From assembly GCA_031835245.1 (NCBI GenBank), contig JAVKOQ010000015.1:62001-126000 (forward strand): a stretch of 64,000 nt of DNA, written 5' to 3'. The notes beneath the pieces are model-generated. The model was given only the letters and a program-made list of their open reading frames with translations, was not told the origin of the DNA and ran no database searches. Origin of the DNA: Balamuthia mandrillaris. Taxonomy: Eukaryota > Discosea > Longamoebia > Balamuthiidae. Positions 47,593 to 56,385 of this stretch are shown piece after piece. The position numbers were made by a program, and so were the translations under genes. The stretch's first letter is position 1, and each line of letters opens with the position of its first letter.

Positions 47593-48528
47593 TCATTTGG
47601 TGATTTCATCGCGAGAGGAAGGAGAGCCTTTGTGCTGCGGGCTGGACAGCGAGTTCCGTTTCTTCTTGTCCTTTTCTTTGCTGGCCTTGTCCTTCTTCTT
47701 CCCGCCGTGCTGCTTCTTGTCGTTGCCCAGCGAAGGGCTGCTCGGTGCGGACTTGGAGGCACCGGCCACCTCCAACAGGTTCGGCGAGGACACGAACACG
47801 GGGTTCAGCGTGCGCGGTCGTGGTTTTCCTCCTCCTCCATCAGAAGGAGCTGCAGCATCACCAGACAATGAAGGTCCTCGTTTGCGTCCCCCCTGTGGGT
47901 CTTTTTCTTTGGAAGCGCCAGAAGCAGAACTGGTAGAGCCTCTCCGTTCTGCGAGGAGAGCGGCGGCGCCGCTGAGAGGGGCGCTGAAGTCGCCGTCCTC
48001 TATCTTCTTGTACTTGCTCTCGAACATGCAGCGCAGCTCGGCCGTCTTCCTCTCCTTCTCCTCCAGCTGCCTGCGGCGCGCCTCCCGCATGTTGTTCAGC
48101 TCCGTGGCCAGCTTCTTCTCCACCTTGCGCATCTCCTCCACCTGCAGGACGGCCCTCTCCATCTCTCTTTTGAGCTTCTTGACCTTCTCCTCCGTCCATT
48201 TGGTCTTCTCGTACTCGCCGTCCGCCATTTTGAGGTAGTAATGCTGCGTTTCTTCCTCCAGCTCCGCCGCACTCCGTCGTCTTTGTGCGCGTGTTAGTTC
48301 GCCTGCTCCTCCGTTGGAGAAGAGGGACGCGTTGTTGTTGGTTGAGGAGGAGGAGGTGCTTCCTCCTCCTCCTTCGGCGCTTCCGTTGCCTTCTTGTTGC
48401 AGCAATTTGGCCACCTCCCCGCGCAGATTCATGTGACCGCCACCACCGAGGCCACCGCCCCAGTTTCCAACGCCGCCATAGCCTCCTCTATCGCTTCTTG
48501 TTAACTTCTTGCCGCTGACGAAAGACAT
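47593..48528 (-). CDS. Basic coiled-coil protein with Gly-rich head and Lys-rich tail
   Basis: Intronless 311-codon frame from ATG 48528 (MSFVSGKKLTRSDRGGYGG). The head is Gly-rich (GGGLGGGGH). A continuous charged helix (about residues 80-175) contains RAQRRRSAAELEEETQHYY and KLKREMERAVLQVEEMRKVE, a probable coiled coil. The remainder is Ser/Gly/Pro-rich and ends in Lys-rich repeats (KKDKASKEKDKKKR) resembling a nuclear or nucleic-acid-binding tail. The codon pattern (many G/C third positions) and the ordered coiled coil argue for a real gene. The family is unknown; a cytoskeletal or nuclear scaffold role is possible. Confidence 0.65.
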   Translation of the reverse strand: MSFVSGKKLTRSDRGGYGGVGNWGGGLGGGGHMNLRGEVAKLLQQEGNGSAEGGGGSTSSSSTNNNASLFSNGGAGELTRAQRRRSAAELEEETQHYYLKMADGEYEKTKWTEEKVKKLKREMERAVLQVEEMRKVEKKLATELNNMREARRRQLEEKERKTAELRCMFESKYKKIEDGDFSAPLSGAAALLAERRGSTSSASGASKEKDPQGGRKRGPSLSGDAAAPSDGGGGKPRPRTLNPVFVSSPNLLEVAGASKSAPSSPSLGNDKKQHGGKKKDKASKEKDKKKRNSLSSPQHKGSPSSRDEITK

Positions 48529-48764
48529 TTGGCCTTTTCTCTCACCCCCTCCGCTCTTTCTTTCTGCTGTTCAGCGGAACCTCTCACTATGGCTTTCTTT
48601 TTTTTTTTTTTGCTTTGCATTTATCATTAATTAATAGATCTTTATTGTCGACATTTCAGGGACAGGAGAGAGCTCGTCTCGGACATGAGAGTGAAAGTGT
48701 TCAGGGTCGACACAAAAAGCACGTCGACAATATATTGTTAAAAAAAAAAAACAAAGAAGAAAAG

Positions 48765-49992
48765 ATGGACGTAACCTCAACAGCAATGGGTTCTCGTGAG
48801 GGAATCACCAGGATTGCTGTGTGCAGCGGAATAGAGGGCCTTGCTGCGATGCTTGAAGCGAGGCTTCGAGTGGAGAACATGGAGAGGGAAGTCGGTACCT
48901 CTCTCGAGGTCATAGACCTGAGCGATGAGTTCGTGAAAGGTCACGCTGGACGGGTTAAGCTGGGCGAATCTGGTGCTGAGATCCTGTTGGCTGATCCCAG
49001 TCGAGCAGCAAGCCTGTTGTTCCCTCCACTACAACAACATGGCAGTTCCACAAGTGGCGAAGAGGGAGAAACAGAAGAGCTGAGCAGCCTGAAATGGTAC
49101 CAGTCCACTTGGGCGGGAGTGGACACTTTGTTCAAGGCCATGAATAAGAGCCCTGGTACGCCTCAACCACCAAACGTTACTCTCACGAGGCTTGGAGGCG
49201 TTTTGGGGCCAGCGATGGCGGAATACGTGTTTGCCTTCATCCTTGCTCAGGAACGGCGGTTGGCCGAGTTAGCAACGGCACAACAGAACAAACAATGGGC
49301 ATCTGCTGGGTACTCCTACAGGTTTTTATTCCCGTCTTCAGCCTCTCTCTTTCTCTCTCTTCTGTTCTCTCATCATGCTTAGGCCTTTATCACAGCTTTG
49401 TTTAGGTATCATAGGGGTGGGTGACATCGGCGGAACCATCCTTCAGGTAGCCCAAAGCTTTGGAATGAGGGTGCTTGGTCTCGTTAGAGATCCCTCCAAA
49501 CATCATCAGCAGAGCTCAACTACCACCACTCGCTGTCGCTACTTTTCCTCCAGCAAACCAGACGAAATGAAAGAGTTTATGGCCAACAGCGACTACATCA
49601 TCAACGCTTTGCCGAGCACTCCACATACGACACGAATGCTCACTGCTGACTACTTCTCTTGGTGTCAACAAGAGAACGGTGACATAGCAAGGAAGAAGAG
49701 GGAGGTCTACTTCATCAACGTGGGTAGAGGAGATGTTACCACGGAAGCGGACCTATTGGAGGCACTGGAACAGGAATACATTACCGGAGCCGTGTTGGAT
49801 GTGTTCCAAGAGGAGCCCTTGCCCAAAGCTAGTCCTCTTTGGGCGCACCCCAGATGCAAGATAACTCCTCACGTAGCGGCCATATCCCGCCCTGACGACG
49901 TGGTTCATGTGTTTTGTGACAACCTTCGGAGGTACCTCCAACAAGGAGCGCCGTCCTTGCAGTACATTGTAGACTGGCGCAAGGGCTACTGA
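48765..49992 (+). CDS. D-2-hydroxyacid dehydrogenase, GhrA-like (glyoxylate/hydroxypyruvate reductase A type)
   Basis: NAD(P)H-dependent reduction of glyoxylate or hydroxypyruvate is the likely reaction. Two exons (48765-49321, 49383-49992) give 388 residues; ATG 48765 was chosen because the upstream in-frame extension runs into an A-rich leader. The Rossmann motif GVGDIGG starts exon 2. Downstream come INALPSTPHTTRML, FINVGRGDVTTEADLLEAL (active-site Arg), VLDVFQEEPLPKASPLWAHP (active-site Glu region) and ITPHVAAISRP (catalytic His). The last three blocks closely resemble bacterial GhrA. The N-terminal catalytic-domain half is less conserved and carries a Glu/Ser-rich insert near 49040-49085. 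No targeting peptide is evident. The upstream region contains three GTCGAC palindromes. Confidence 0.88.
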
Positions 49993-50017
49993 CTGAAGCA
50001 CAACAAAAACCACCGCA

Positions 50018-50099
50018 TGTCGACAAAATAATGTCCGCAAAAAACGTATGTCTACAAATAGTGCCCCGTATTTTGTCGACAAATGTTTTTTTTGCGGAC
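50018..50099. repeat. Two interleaved inverted repeats in the promoter of the GT8 gene
   Basis: Arm A TGTCGACAAAATA (50018-50030) has its exact inverse at 50069-50081. Arm B GTCCGCAAAAAA (from 50033) has its inverse TTTTTTGCGGAC ending at 50099. The order is A, B, A', B', which cannot form both stems at once as a simple cruciform. It lies between the dehydrogenase stop (49992) and the GT8 start (50194). Confidence 0.85.
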
Positions 50100-50193
50100 C
50101 GCAATAAATAAACAACTGAAAAAGTGACACGTTGAAAAAGAAAAAAAAAAGCAAAGGAACGGCAACAAAAAAAAACCAAGTGAAGAGAGGGAG

Positions 50194-51342
50194 ATGGCGC
50201 TGAACCCCATCTTTCGTCCGCTGTACTTTCGGCGGAAAATGCTGACTGGCATCGCTGTGTACCTGGGGGTGCTGATCTTTCTGACCTACATCAGCATGAA
50301 CCACGTCGGCAGCATGTACACGCTACGCGGTTGGGTCCACAAACATCAACAAAAATGGGAGGTGCGTTTGGGCGACGAGGATCACCGCCAGAAGGAAAAG
50401 GACATGTTGGCCCTCGCGGAGTTTAAGCACAGACGTTTTATCTATGAGAACTCTCATCTTCTCTGCCAGCATGACAGCAGCCACAGCAAAGACGCCACAG
50501 GAGGCGGAGGCAAGGAACGAATGGCTTGGCTCACCGCTACCATCAATGATGACTACGTAGTGCCCGCTGTGGCGTTGGCTCACTCCATCCAAAAGTTTTC
50601 CTGTGTGAAGACCATGCTGGCTATCATCAGCGATGCTCTGAGCCCCTCCTCGAGGAACGCCCTGACTAGGGCCGGATGGCAGCTATTGGAAAGGCCTCCG
50701 CTGGACTGCGCTCATGAAGGCCAGGAAGGGATCGATGACCTGGCCAAGATCCGTGGTGCCCACATGCGCTTCCACGCCTGGAACCTCACCGAGTATGACC
50801 GGCTGATCTACATGGACTGTGACATCATGCTGCTGGACAACGTGGATGAGCTCTTTGAGATGCCGCTGGAACACGATGAGATTTACGCCTCTTACTTTGC
50901 TGCTCCTGGCGTGGTGACCTGGGGCTTGAACTCGGGGATCATGGTGCTACGGCCATCGGAGGCCACCTGCGTGGCGATGTTGAAGGAGTGGAGAGCCCTG
51001 TTCTCCACTACGGGTTGCATGAACGACCAGCCCTATCTTTGGATATTCTTCAGTCAACCGGGACGTCAGATGCGCTTCCTGCCCTATGCCTATAACGTCC
51101 GCAAGGATGTATATCACCCAATGCGGGTCTATCACTTGGCAGGACCGAGACCGCAGAAGGTCTGGCTCTATCCGCGCTCCAGGGAGGAGGCCAAGAACGT
51201 GCCCATCATAAACACGCCGGAGGACGTGTCCTCGGTATGGTGGTTCATGTTCTACGATGCGTTGGATGGCTTTGGATTGCATGAGTGGTGGCAGCAACTT
51301 CATAGCCCCAACAGCAACGACAACAAAGAGCATTCCCGGTAA
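50194..51342 (+). CDS. Type II membrane glycosyltransferase of the GT8 (glycogenin/galactinol-synthase-like) superfamily
   Basis: Retaining glycosyltransferase, probably Golgi-resident. A single exon of 382 codons. A short basic cytoplasmic end is followed by one membrane anchor (ML TGIAVYLGVLIFLTYI, about residues 16-35) and a stem region. The catalytic domain starts near MAWLTATINDDYVVPAVALA. Metal-binding DxD is DCDIMLLDN. Then come GLNSGIMVLRPS, NDQPYLWIFF and the C-terminal HLAGPRPQKVW, which fits the HxxGxxKxW element of the family with a Val replacing the usual Pro. The acceptor substrate is unknown. The absence of introns is notable beside intron-rich neighbours. Confidence 0.88.
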   Translation: MALNPIFRPLYFRRKMLTGIAVYLGVLIFLTYISMNHVGSMYTLRGWVHKHQQKWEVRLGDEDHRQKEKDMLALAEFKHRRFIYENSHLLCQHDSSHSKDATGGGGKERMAWLTATINDDYVVPAVALAHSIQKFSCVKTMLAIISDALSPSSRNALTRAGWQLLERPPLDCAHEGQEGIDDLAKIRGAHMRFHAWNLTEYDRLIYMDCDIMLLDNVDELFEMPLEHDEIYASYFAAPGVVTWGLNSGIMVLRPSEATCVAMLKEWRALFSTTGCMNDQPYLWIFFSQPGRQMRFLPYAYNVRKDVYHPMRVYHLAGPRPQKVWLYPRSREEAKNVPIINTPEDVSSVWWFMFYDALDGFGLHEWWQQLHSPNSNDNKEHSR

Positions 51343-51962
51343 CGCAATCAGCGATCATTCATGATCCCATCTTTGCTGCTGCTTCATGCCTGCTGGTACA
51401 GAGATTGAAAGCGGAAAGCGGATCAGTTGTGTGCAAACAACTGTGTGTGCGCGCGCGCAAAAAGTTGTTGCGGGTTCAGGTTTTTTATTTATTTCTTCTT
51501 CTTCTTCTTCAACAAAGTATTTATTAGCACACCCCCCCTATGGTATCCGGGGGACCCCAGCACCCGTTCCTCCAATCGTTTTTGTTTTTCCGTTCAAAAA
51601 AAAAAGATGCTAATGCAGCAACGAAAACGAAAAAAAGTCCGATTTTGTCACGTCGACCCAGCTGCTGGCGGCAGTCAAACCACCACCCAGCGAAGCAGCG
51701 AACTTCATACTGGTGAAACTTCAACGGTAACAGCCACCGCCAACACACACCCGCACAAAAAACGCCAAACCCCCCCCCCCCCCTTCCCTTCCCCTTCCCC
51801 TTCCCCACCCCTCCTCTTCCTCCCTCCTCTCCCCAAAAAACGCTCCCTTTAAGGGCATTGTTTGTGTTTTTTTTTTACTTCAGTCTTTACACTACCACTT
51901 TATCCAGATTCGCCGATCAGGAGGGGGAGGTTTTTTTTTTTGGAGGGGCGGGCGGTAGGTAG
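51343..51962. other. Intergenic region with C-rich tract
   Basis: About 620 bp upstream of the saccharopine-dehydrogenase-like gene. It contains a GTCGAC site (51652), a C14 run followed by TTCCC/TTCCCC repeats (51770-51810), and T/A runs near 51870-51890 and 51930-51940. No gene is supported. Confidence 0.55.
51770..51810 (-). repeat. C14 and (TTCCCC)n tract, potential G-quadruplex on the minus strand
   Basis: C14 followed by CCC and three CCCC blocks, each separated by TT, ends in ACCC. The minus strand therefore has at least five G runs of three or more with two-base loops, a strong G-quadruplex pattern (i-motif on the plus strand), about 150-190 bp upstream of the next start codon. Confidence 0.8.
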
Positions 51963-53680
51963 ATGGTCACCTTCCTGTTGTTGTTTTATCTCTTCAGAGG
52001 CGTGGCCTGGTTGATGCGCCTCCTCTTTGCGGGACGCTACGCGACGTTGCAACGGGACAGCCAGCAGTACTTTGAGAAGCGGGTGCACAAGGCGGAGGAG
52101 GAAGGTCGGAGGGTCAGGGTGCTGCTCATCGGTGGTACAGGCACGGTGATCCTTTATTCTTCTTCTCCCAGCTCACTGAAAAAACGAAGTTACTGACGAG
52201 GGGATGTGAACCACACTACAGGTGCTGTGGGACAAAACATAGCGAAACGACTGCTCTCCGCTTATTTTTCACGCCCATGCGAGGTTTACCTCTGCGGTAG
52301 AAAGAGCAGCCGTTGTGCTGCTGTTGTAGAGCAACTCGTTGCTGAGGGTTTCGACCCTAAGCTCCTCCACTACGTTGTTTTGGATCTGCATCACGGCAAG
52401 GAGGCCATCGTGGAAGCGATGAAAAACATGGATTTGGTTGTTCACTCCGCGAGCCCTTTTCAGAACGCGCCACCCGTGGTATTCTTTCTTACTTTCTGTG
52501 TCTTTTTGTTCCGTCGTTTCTATTCAGCTCCTCTATTTGACCAATCTTCTCGCTTCCTTTCTATCATGTCTCTTTGCTCCGTTCTGCTTCTCTGCTGTTT
52601 TTTGTTAAGGTTGAGCTCTTCTAACGATAGCCTGTTTGATGAAAGGTGTTGGAGGCAGCTATCGCAAGCAAAATAGATTATATTGACGTATGCGGAGACA
52701 TAGAGTTCTGCAAACGTTGCGTAAAGTTGAAAGCGGGCGCGCAACGAGCGCGGATAAAAGCCATCACAGCGGGTGGAGTATTTCCAGGCTTGGCCAACGT
52801 AATGGGAGCTGAGCTGGTGGAAGCTTTTGCAGCTAAAGGGAAAAAGGTTTTTATACTTGCTGCTTCCTTCTTTCTCACTCCTCTGACATTGAATGATAAC
52901 CAGGTGAAAAGCCTTGAGTTCAACTATTTCGTAGCAGGAACAGGAGGCTTGGGACCAACACCCATCACTACAACCCTATTGGTGGCTTCGCGTCCCAACC
53001 TTACCATGCGGGATGGAAAGGAGCACTGGGTACCCTACTTTTCACACCCCAAGAACGTTGACTTTGGAAAGCCTGTGGGAGTTCGTGGCTGTGGGTTCTA
53101 CGAGCAGACAGAGGTTTACTCCATGCATCGCTCCTACCGTGTGCTGAATGTATGCTCTCGGTTCGGCATGGCTCCGGGCATGTTCCGCAGCTTCTTGTAT
53201 TGGCTGTCGAGAAGCGCACCGGCGTCCTGGTTGGCCAATCTTCGCTTTAATCACATCGTAATGACATCCATCAGTCCTCTCATGGACATCGTCGACTTGT
53301 TCACTGGAAGGACTCTGGCCATTGCCGTTACAGCAAAGAGCAAAACATCGGTGACAGAGACAGGGAAAACAAAAACAAATGGAACGAGGAAGAAGAAGAA
53401 GAGAAGGGGAAGGAAGACTGACGAAGCAAAAGCAACGGGGGATGCACAGGACAATGTAACATCATTATCGGAGGAAGGAGCAGAGATGGCAGAGAGCAGG
53501 TACATCCACTCCAATGGAGTGGTGGCCACAGCAACGTGCGTGGTGGCAATGATAGAGGAAATGTTGGCGGAAGAGGGTGGGATAGGCCCCGGCGTTTGGT
53601 TCCCAGAAGAAGCCATACAACGAAAGGCACGGTTTATCGAGAGGACCACCGTGGATGCAATAAACTTTTCAAGACTATAG
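51963..53680 (+). CDS. Saccharopine-dehydrogenase-like NAD(P)-binding reductase with N-terminal hydrophobic helix
   Basis: Four exons (51963-52140, 52222-52478, 52646-52846, 52904-53680) give 470 residues. An N-terminal hydrophobic segment (MVTFLLLFYLFRGVAWLMRLL) suggests membrane anchoring. The Rossmann core reads VLLIGGTGAVGQN only if the first intron uses a GC donor at 52141; a GT donor at 52135 would delete Thr-Gly. Further family blocks: EVYLCGRKSS, DLVVHSASPFQ, IDYIDVCGDI, AITAGGVFPGLANVMG, and FNYFVAGTGGLGPT. A Lys-rich insert (53355-53415) precedes the C-terminal part. The family reduces saccharopine or related substrates, or acts on lipid droplets (SCCPDH); the true substrate is unknown. 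The last residues are FSRL, not a peroxisomal signal. Confidence 0.85.
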
Positions 53681-54004
53681 TTACTCCCTCTCTCTTTCTC
53701 TTTCTCCTCATCGTCGTCTCTCTTGTTCGTTACCCCAGTGTCGACAATTTCACGACGACACGACATGACTCTTTTCCCGCCCTTTTTTGTTTTCTTCACC
53801 GCAAATGATAGACCTTTGCCAATGTGCAGTTTGGGGCGGTGAGAGGGACATGGAGGGTGCAGTGGGAGGGGTGAGGTGGCGGTGGGGGTACTGCACTGTG
53901 CGTTAGCGGACACGGCCACCACCAAGTAGAATAGAAAAAAATAACAGAGAGGAAAAGGAGAGAAGACAAAAAAAAAACGTAGCGGAAGAGATTTGAAGAC
54001 ATCG
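53681..54004. other. Intergenic region upstream of the HEI10-like gene
   Basis: A 324-bp gap with TTTCTC-rich sequence (53685-53720), a TGTCGACAATT site at 53739-53749, and G-rich plus-strand sequence (53830-53895). No gene is supported. Confidence 0.55.
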
Positions 54005-55256
54005 ATGACGAGTGCGTGCAAGTGTAACATTTGTTGGAAGGATTTGGGGGAGTATGCCTACATCACCACGTGCTCTCATATCTTCTGTACGCATCTCCTG
54101 TTTTAAAAAATGGTAGTGAAAAAACAAGCACTGATACGCACTGATTTACCAAAGGTGAAGAGGATGCGCGCAAACACTTTGAGTCAGAAAGCAGTTGTCC
54201 GGTCTGTGATACTCCTCTTCCCTCAAGGTTTGTAATCCTTCTGCTTTCTTCAGGCTGTAAGATAACAGCCGACCTTACCAACAACCAAAGGGGCGTGGCT
54301 GCAGTTGAACTAGCACCAACGATCGACAAAGCCATTCAACTCTGCGGCCTTCCGCCTGGTTCCATCATGGAACTCTCCACAAAGGCTCTTCAGTTTTGGG
54401 ACTACCAGAAGCAAGCAGAACTGAACTACAAGGCCCAAATATTCAAGGAACAGCAGGCCAGGAGCCAAGCCTTGGAGCAGCAATACCACGAAAAACTCGT
54501 TCAAGCGCAAAACAAGTTGAACGTGCTCAACCACCAACTGTCTGCCACCAAAGATGAGCTAAGTGCTCAGAGGAAGGCCTTTGAAGAACTTCAAGAGAAA
54601 TACCAGGAGAAGTCTAGGTTGGTGCATAACTTAAACATTTATCTCTTACCTCTTTTCGGTAGCACCTACTGATCCTTTGCAACCCAGACAAAAGCGTAAG
54701 CTTGCTGAACTCTACGACTCCCTTAAGCAACGTCATGAAGCCTTGGCCGGAGACAACAAGAGAGCCACGGCCTCCCCTGCTATGCACACAAGTTCACCGC
54801 TTCTACGGTCCCCCGTGAGGAAGACAGGTTTGCTTTCGTCCGAACCCCCCAATAGGTCTTTCCAGTTCCTTCACCATGGACAACAATCTTCGATGGAAAG
54901 CTCAGCTATCAAACCTATCACGGCTGGATTTTCAAGCATTGGTTTCGGCACAGAGAAGCGAGACACAGGCTCTGTTGCACCTAACCTAAAGCCCAAGGAG
55001 TTGGACCGTACTGTGCCTCTTCATCTTTCTTTCTCTCGCTCTCGCTTTGTCGCTCTCTCGCCGCCTTTTGTGCTGTTCTTTCTCGATGAAAACTAACAAC
55101 AATACCTCCATAGGCTTTTCTTTGGTGCGAAGACATAGCCCCAAAGGGAATATGAAGGTTACTGTTCCAAAGATACCGCAACCCACCTTTAGCTTTTCTC
55201 GACCAGTGCGACCGGAAACCCCACTATTTCGGAAGCACCTCCAATCCAGGCGGTAG
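54005..55256 (+). CDS. RING-finger E3 ligase resembling CCNB1IP1/HEI10 (Zip3 family), a meiotic crossover factor
   Basis: Four exons with consistent phase (54005-54086, 54155-54617, 54688-55007, 55114-55256) give 335 residues. The N-terminal RING-like Cys pattern is CKCNIC, then TTCSHIFC, and CPVCDTPL. It is followed by a family-typical segment (TIDKAIQLCGLPPGSIMELS, then ALQFWDYQ) and a coiled coil of about 90 residues. The C-terminus is Ser/Pro-rich with FSFSRPVRPETPLFRKHL, similar to the conserved HEI10 tail. RING plus coiled coil plus disordered tail is the exact HEI10 design. In other eukaryotes it marks recombination sites. An alternative last splice (donor GTAGGA at 55253) could replace the final Arg and stop by a short Lys/Arg-rich end from the block at 55611. 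Confidence 0.85.
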
Positions 55257-56385
55257 GAAGTTCTCTCCCATTATCTTGTTCTACTTTCTCTCCATTTCGT
55301 TAATCATACGCTTCTCATGGTCATTATACCATTAGCTCTGATAACTCATCTTTCCGCTTGTCAGAGAGAAACATGCTTGGTAATTTGTCTTCTGCCTAAA
55401 CGCTTCTCGTCGCACAGTACTACTGAACACCCATTGTATATGGCATTGAACTCATAAACTAACGACATCAGAGAAAAAAAACAGGAAGATGAGAACGAGA
55501 AGATAAAACACGAAGCATCGAGTTTTTTTTGGAAAAAAAAAAAACACAGAAAATAGAGAGGAACGTCGAACGCCTTTCTCCATCTGCATAGGTTTCTTTC
55601 TTTTGCCTCTCAGAGAGAAACAAACAAGAAAGCGGCTCTTCTAGCAAAACATGCAGAGCAAGTTGAACCTGTCCCTGCACCTAAGGCAACTGGTGGTGGC
55701 GCTCGACGAGCACAGGGACTCGCATTGGGCGGAAATGGCATCGCAGAGGATGCAGCTGCTTTGCCCATAGCCTCCGCCGTCTGGGTCCGCACCCCTCAAG
55801 GAGTACGCCAATTGGTAGTCGTTTGAGAGTATGTTCAGTTGTTGTCTGTTTGCGTGCACGGCAAGGGTCAGAAAAAACACAAGACCAAGCCATGTGTGCA
55901 GAGAAGATCAAACGTTTGATTTTACCTCACGGTGAGTTCGAAGAGGGGTTTCGAAGGGGTGGACGGTGGGTTCGTGCTGCACTGGGAAGCAGCAGGGAAG
56001 CGCACGGCGCCACCGAGGTCAAAGTTCACAGTGGTTCCTTTATTTGTTTGTGTTTAGGGTGAAAAAAACAGAATAACAGAACTTTTGCCCCACAGAGGGC
56101 GAATGCCGTAGTACCGTAAACGGAGGCCACGAGGAAGGCCAAGAGGAAAAGGGGAAGGGTCGGGTAAACCGCCATATCGAGACTTCTTCGCCGTTGAAGG
56201 AAGATAAAGCAGAAACAAATAAAAAACCAAGGAAGGAAAAAATGCTATATCTCACGGTTTCCTTTAATGGGGCGTCGACACGCCTCTTCGTCGAAGAACG
56301 AGAAAAGAGCTCTTATGCGGCACAGATACCAAAAGGGGGACCAAAACAAAAAAAAAACCTGCCCTTTGAGTGGTCTGTCCGCGCT
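55257..56385. other. Intergenic region between HEI10-like and receptor genes, with a possible exon
   Basis: About 1.1 kb. The block 55611-55833 follows a good pyrimidine acceptor (TTGCCTCTCAG) and has one open frame on the plus strand (RETNKKAALLAKHAEQVEP, then Ala/Gly-rich), listed separately. A GTCGAC site lies at 56274. A-rich runs lie at about 55480-55550. No other feature was seen. Confidence 0.5.
55611..55833 (+). other. Possible orphan exon downstream of the HEI10-like gene
   Basis: Preceded by an acceptor-like TTTCTTTCTTTTGCCTCTCAG (pyrimidine tract plus AG). One frame is open for about 70 codons and ends with a stop at about 55831; its composition is Lys/Ala-rich, then Gly/Ala-rich. 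Spliced from the HEI10-like gene in its own phase, it would instead add about ten residues (REKQTRKRLF) and stop. No start codon with clear support was found. Confidence 0.25.

Noticed and set aside
47597-48238. Plus-strand frame antisense to the coiled-coil gene
   Set aside because: Ser/Phe/Leu-rich complement of a charged coiled coil; the minus frame has the ordered heptad-like pattern.
54230-54254. A 24-nt GT...AG segment in HEI10-like exon 2 that resembles an intron
   Set aside because: Too short for splicing, and the frame is open straight through with consistent phase across all other exons.
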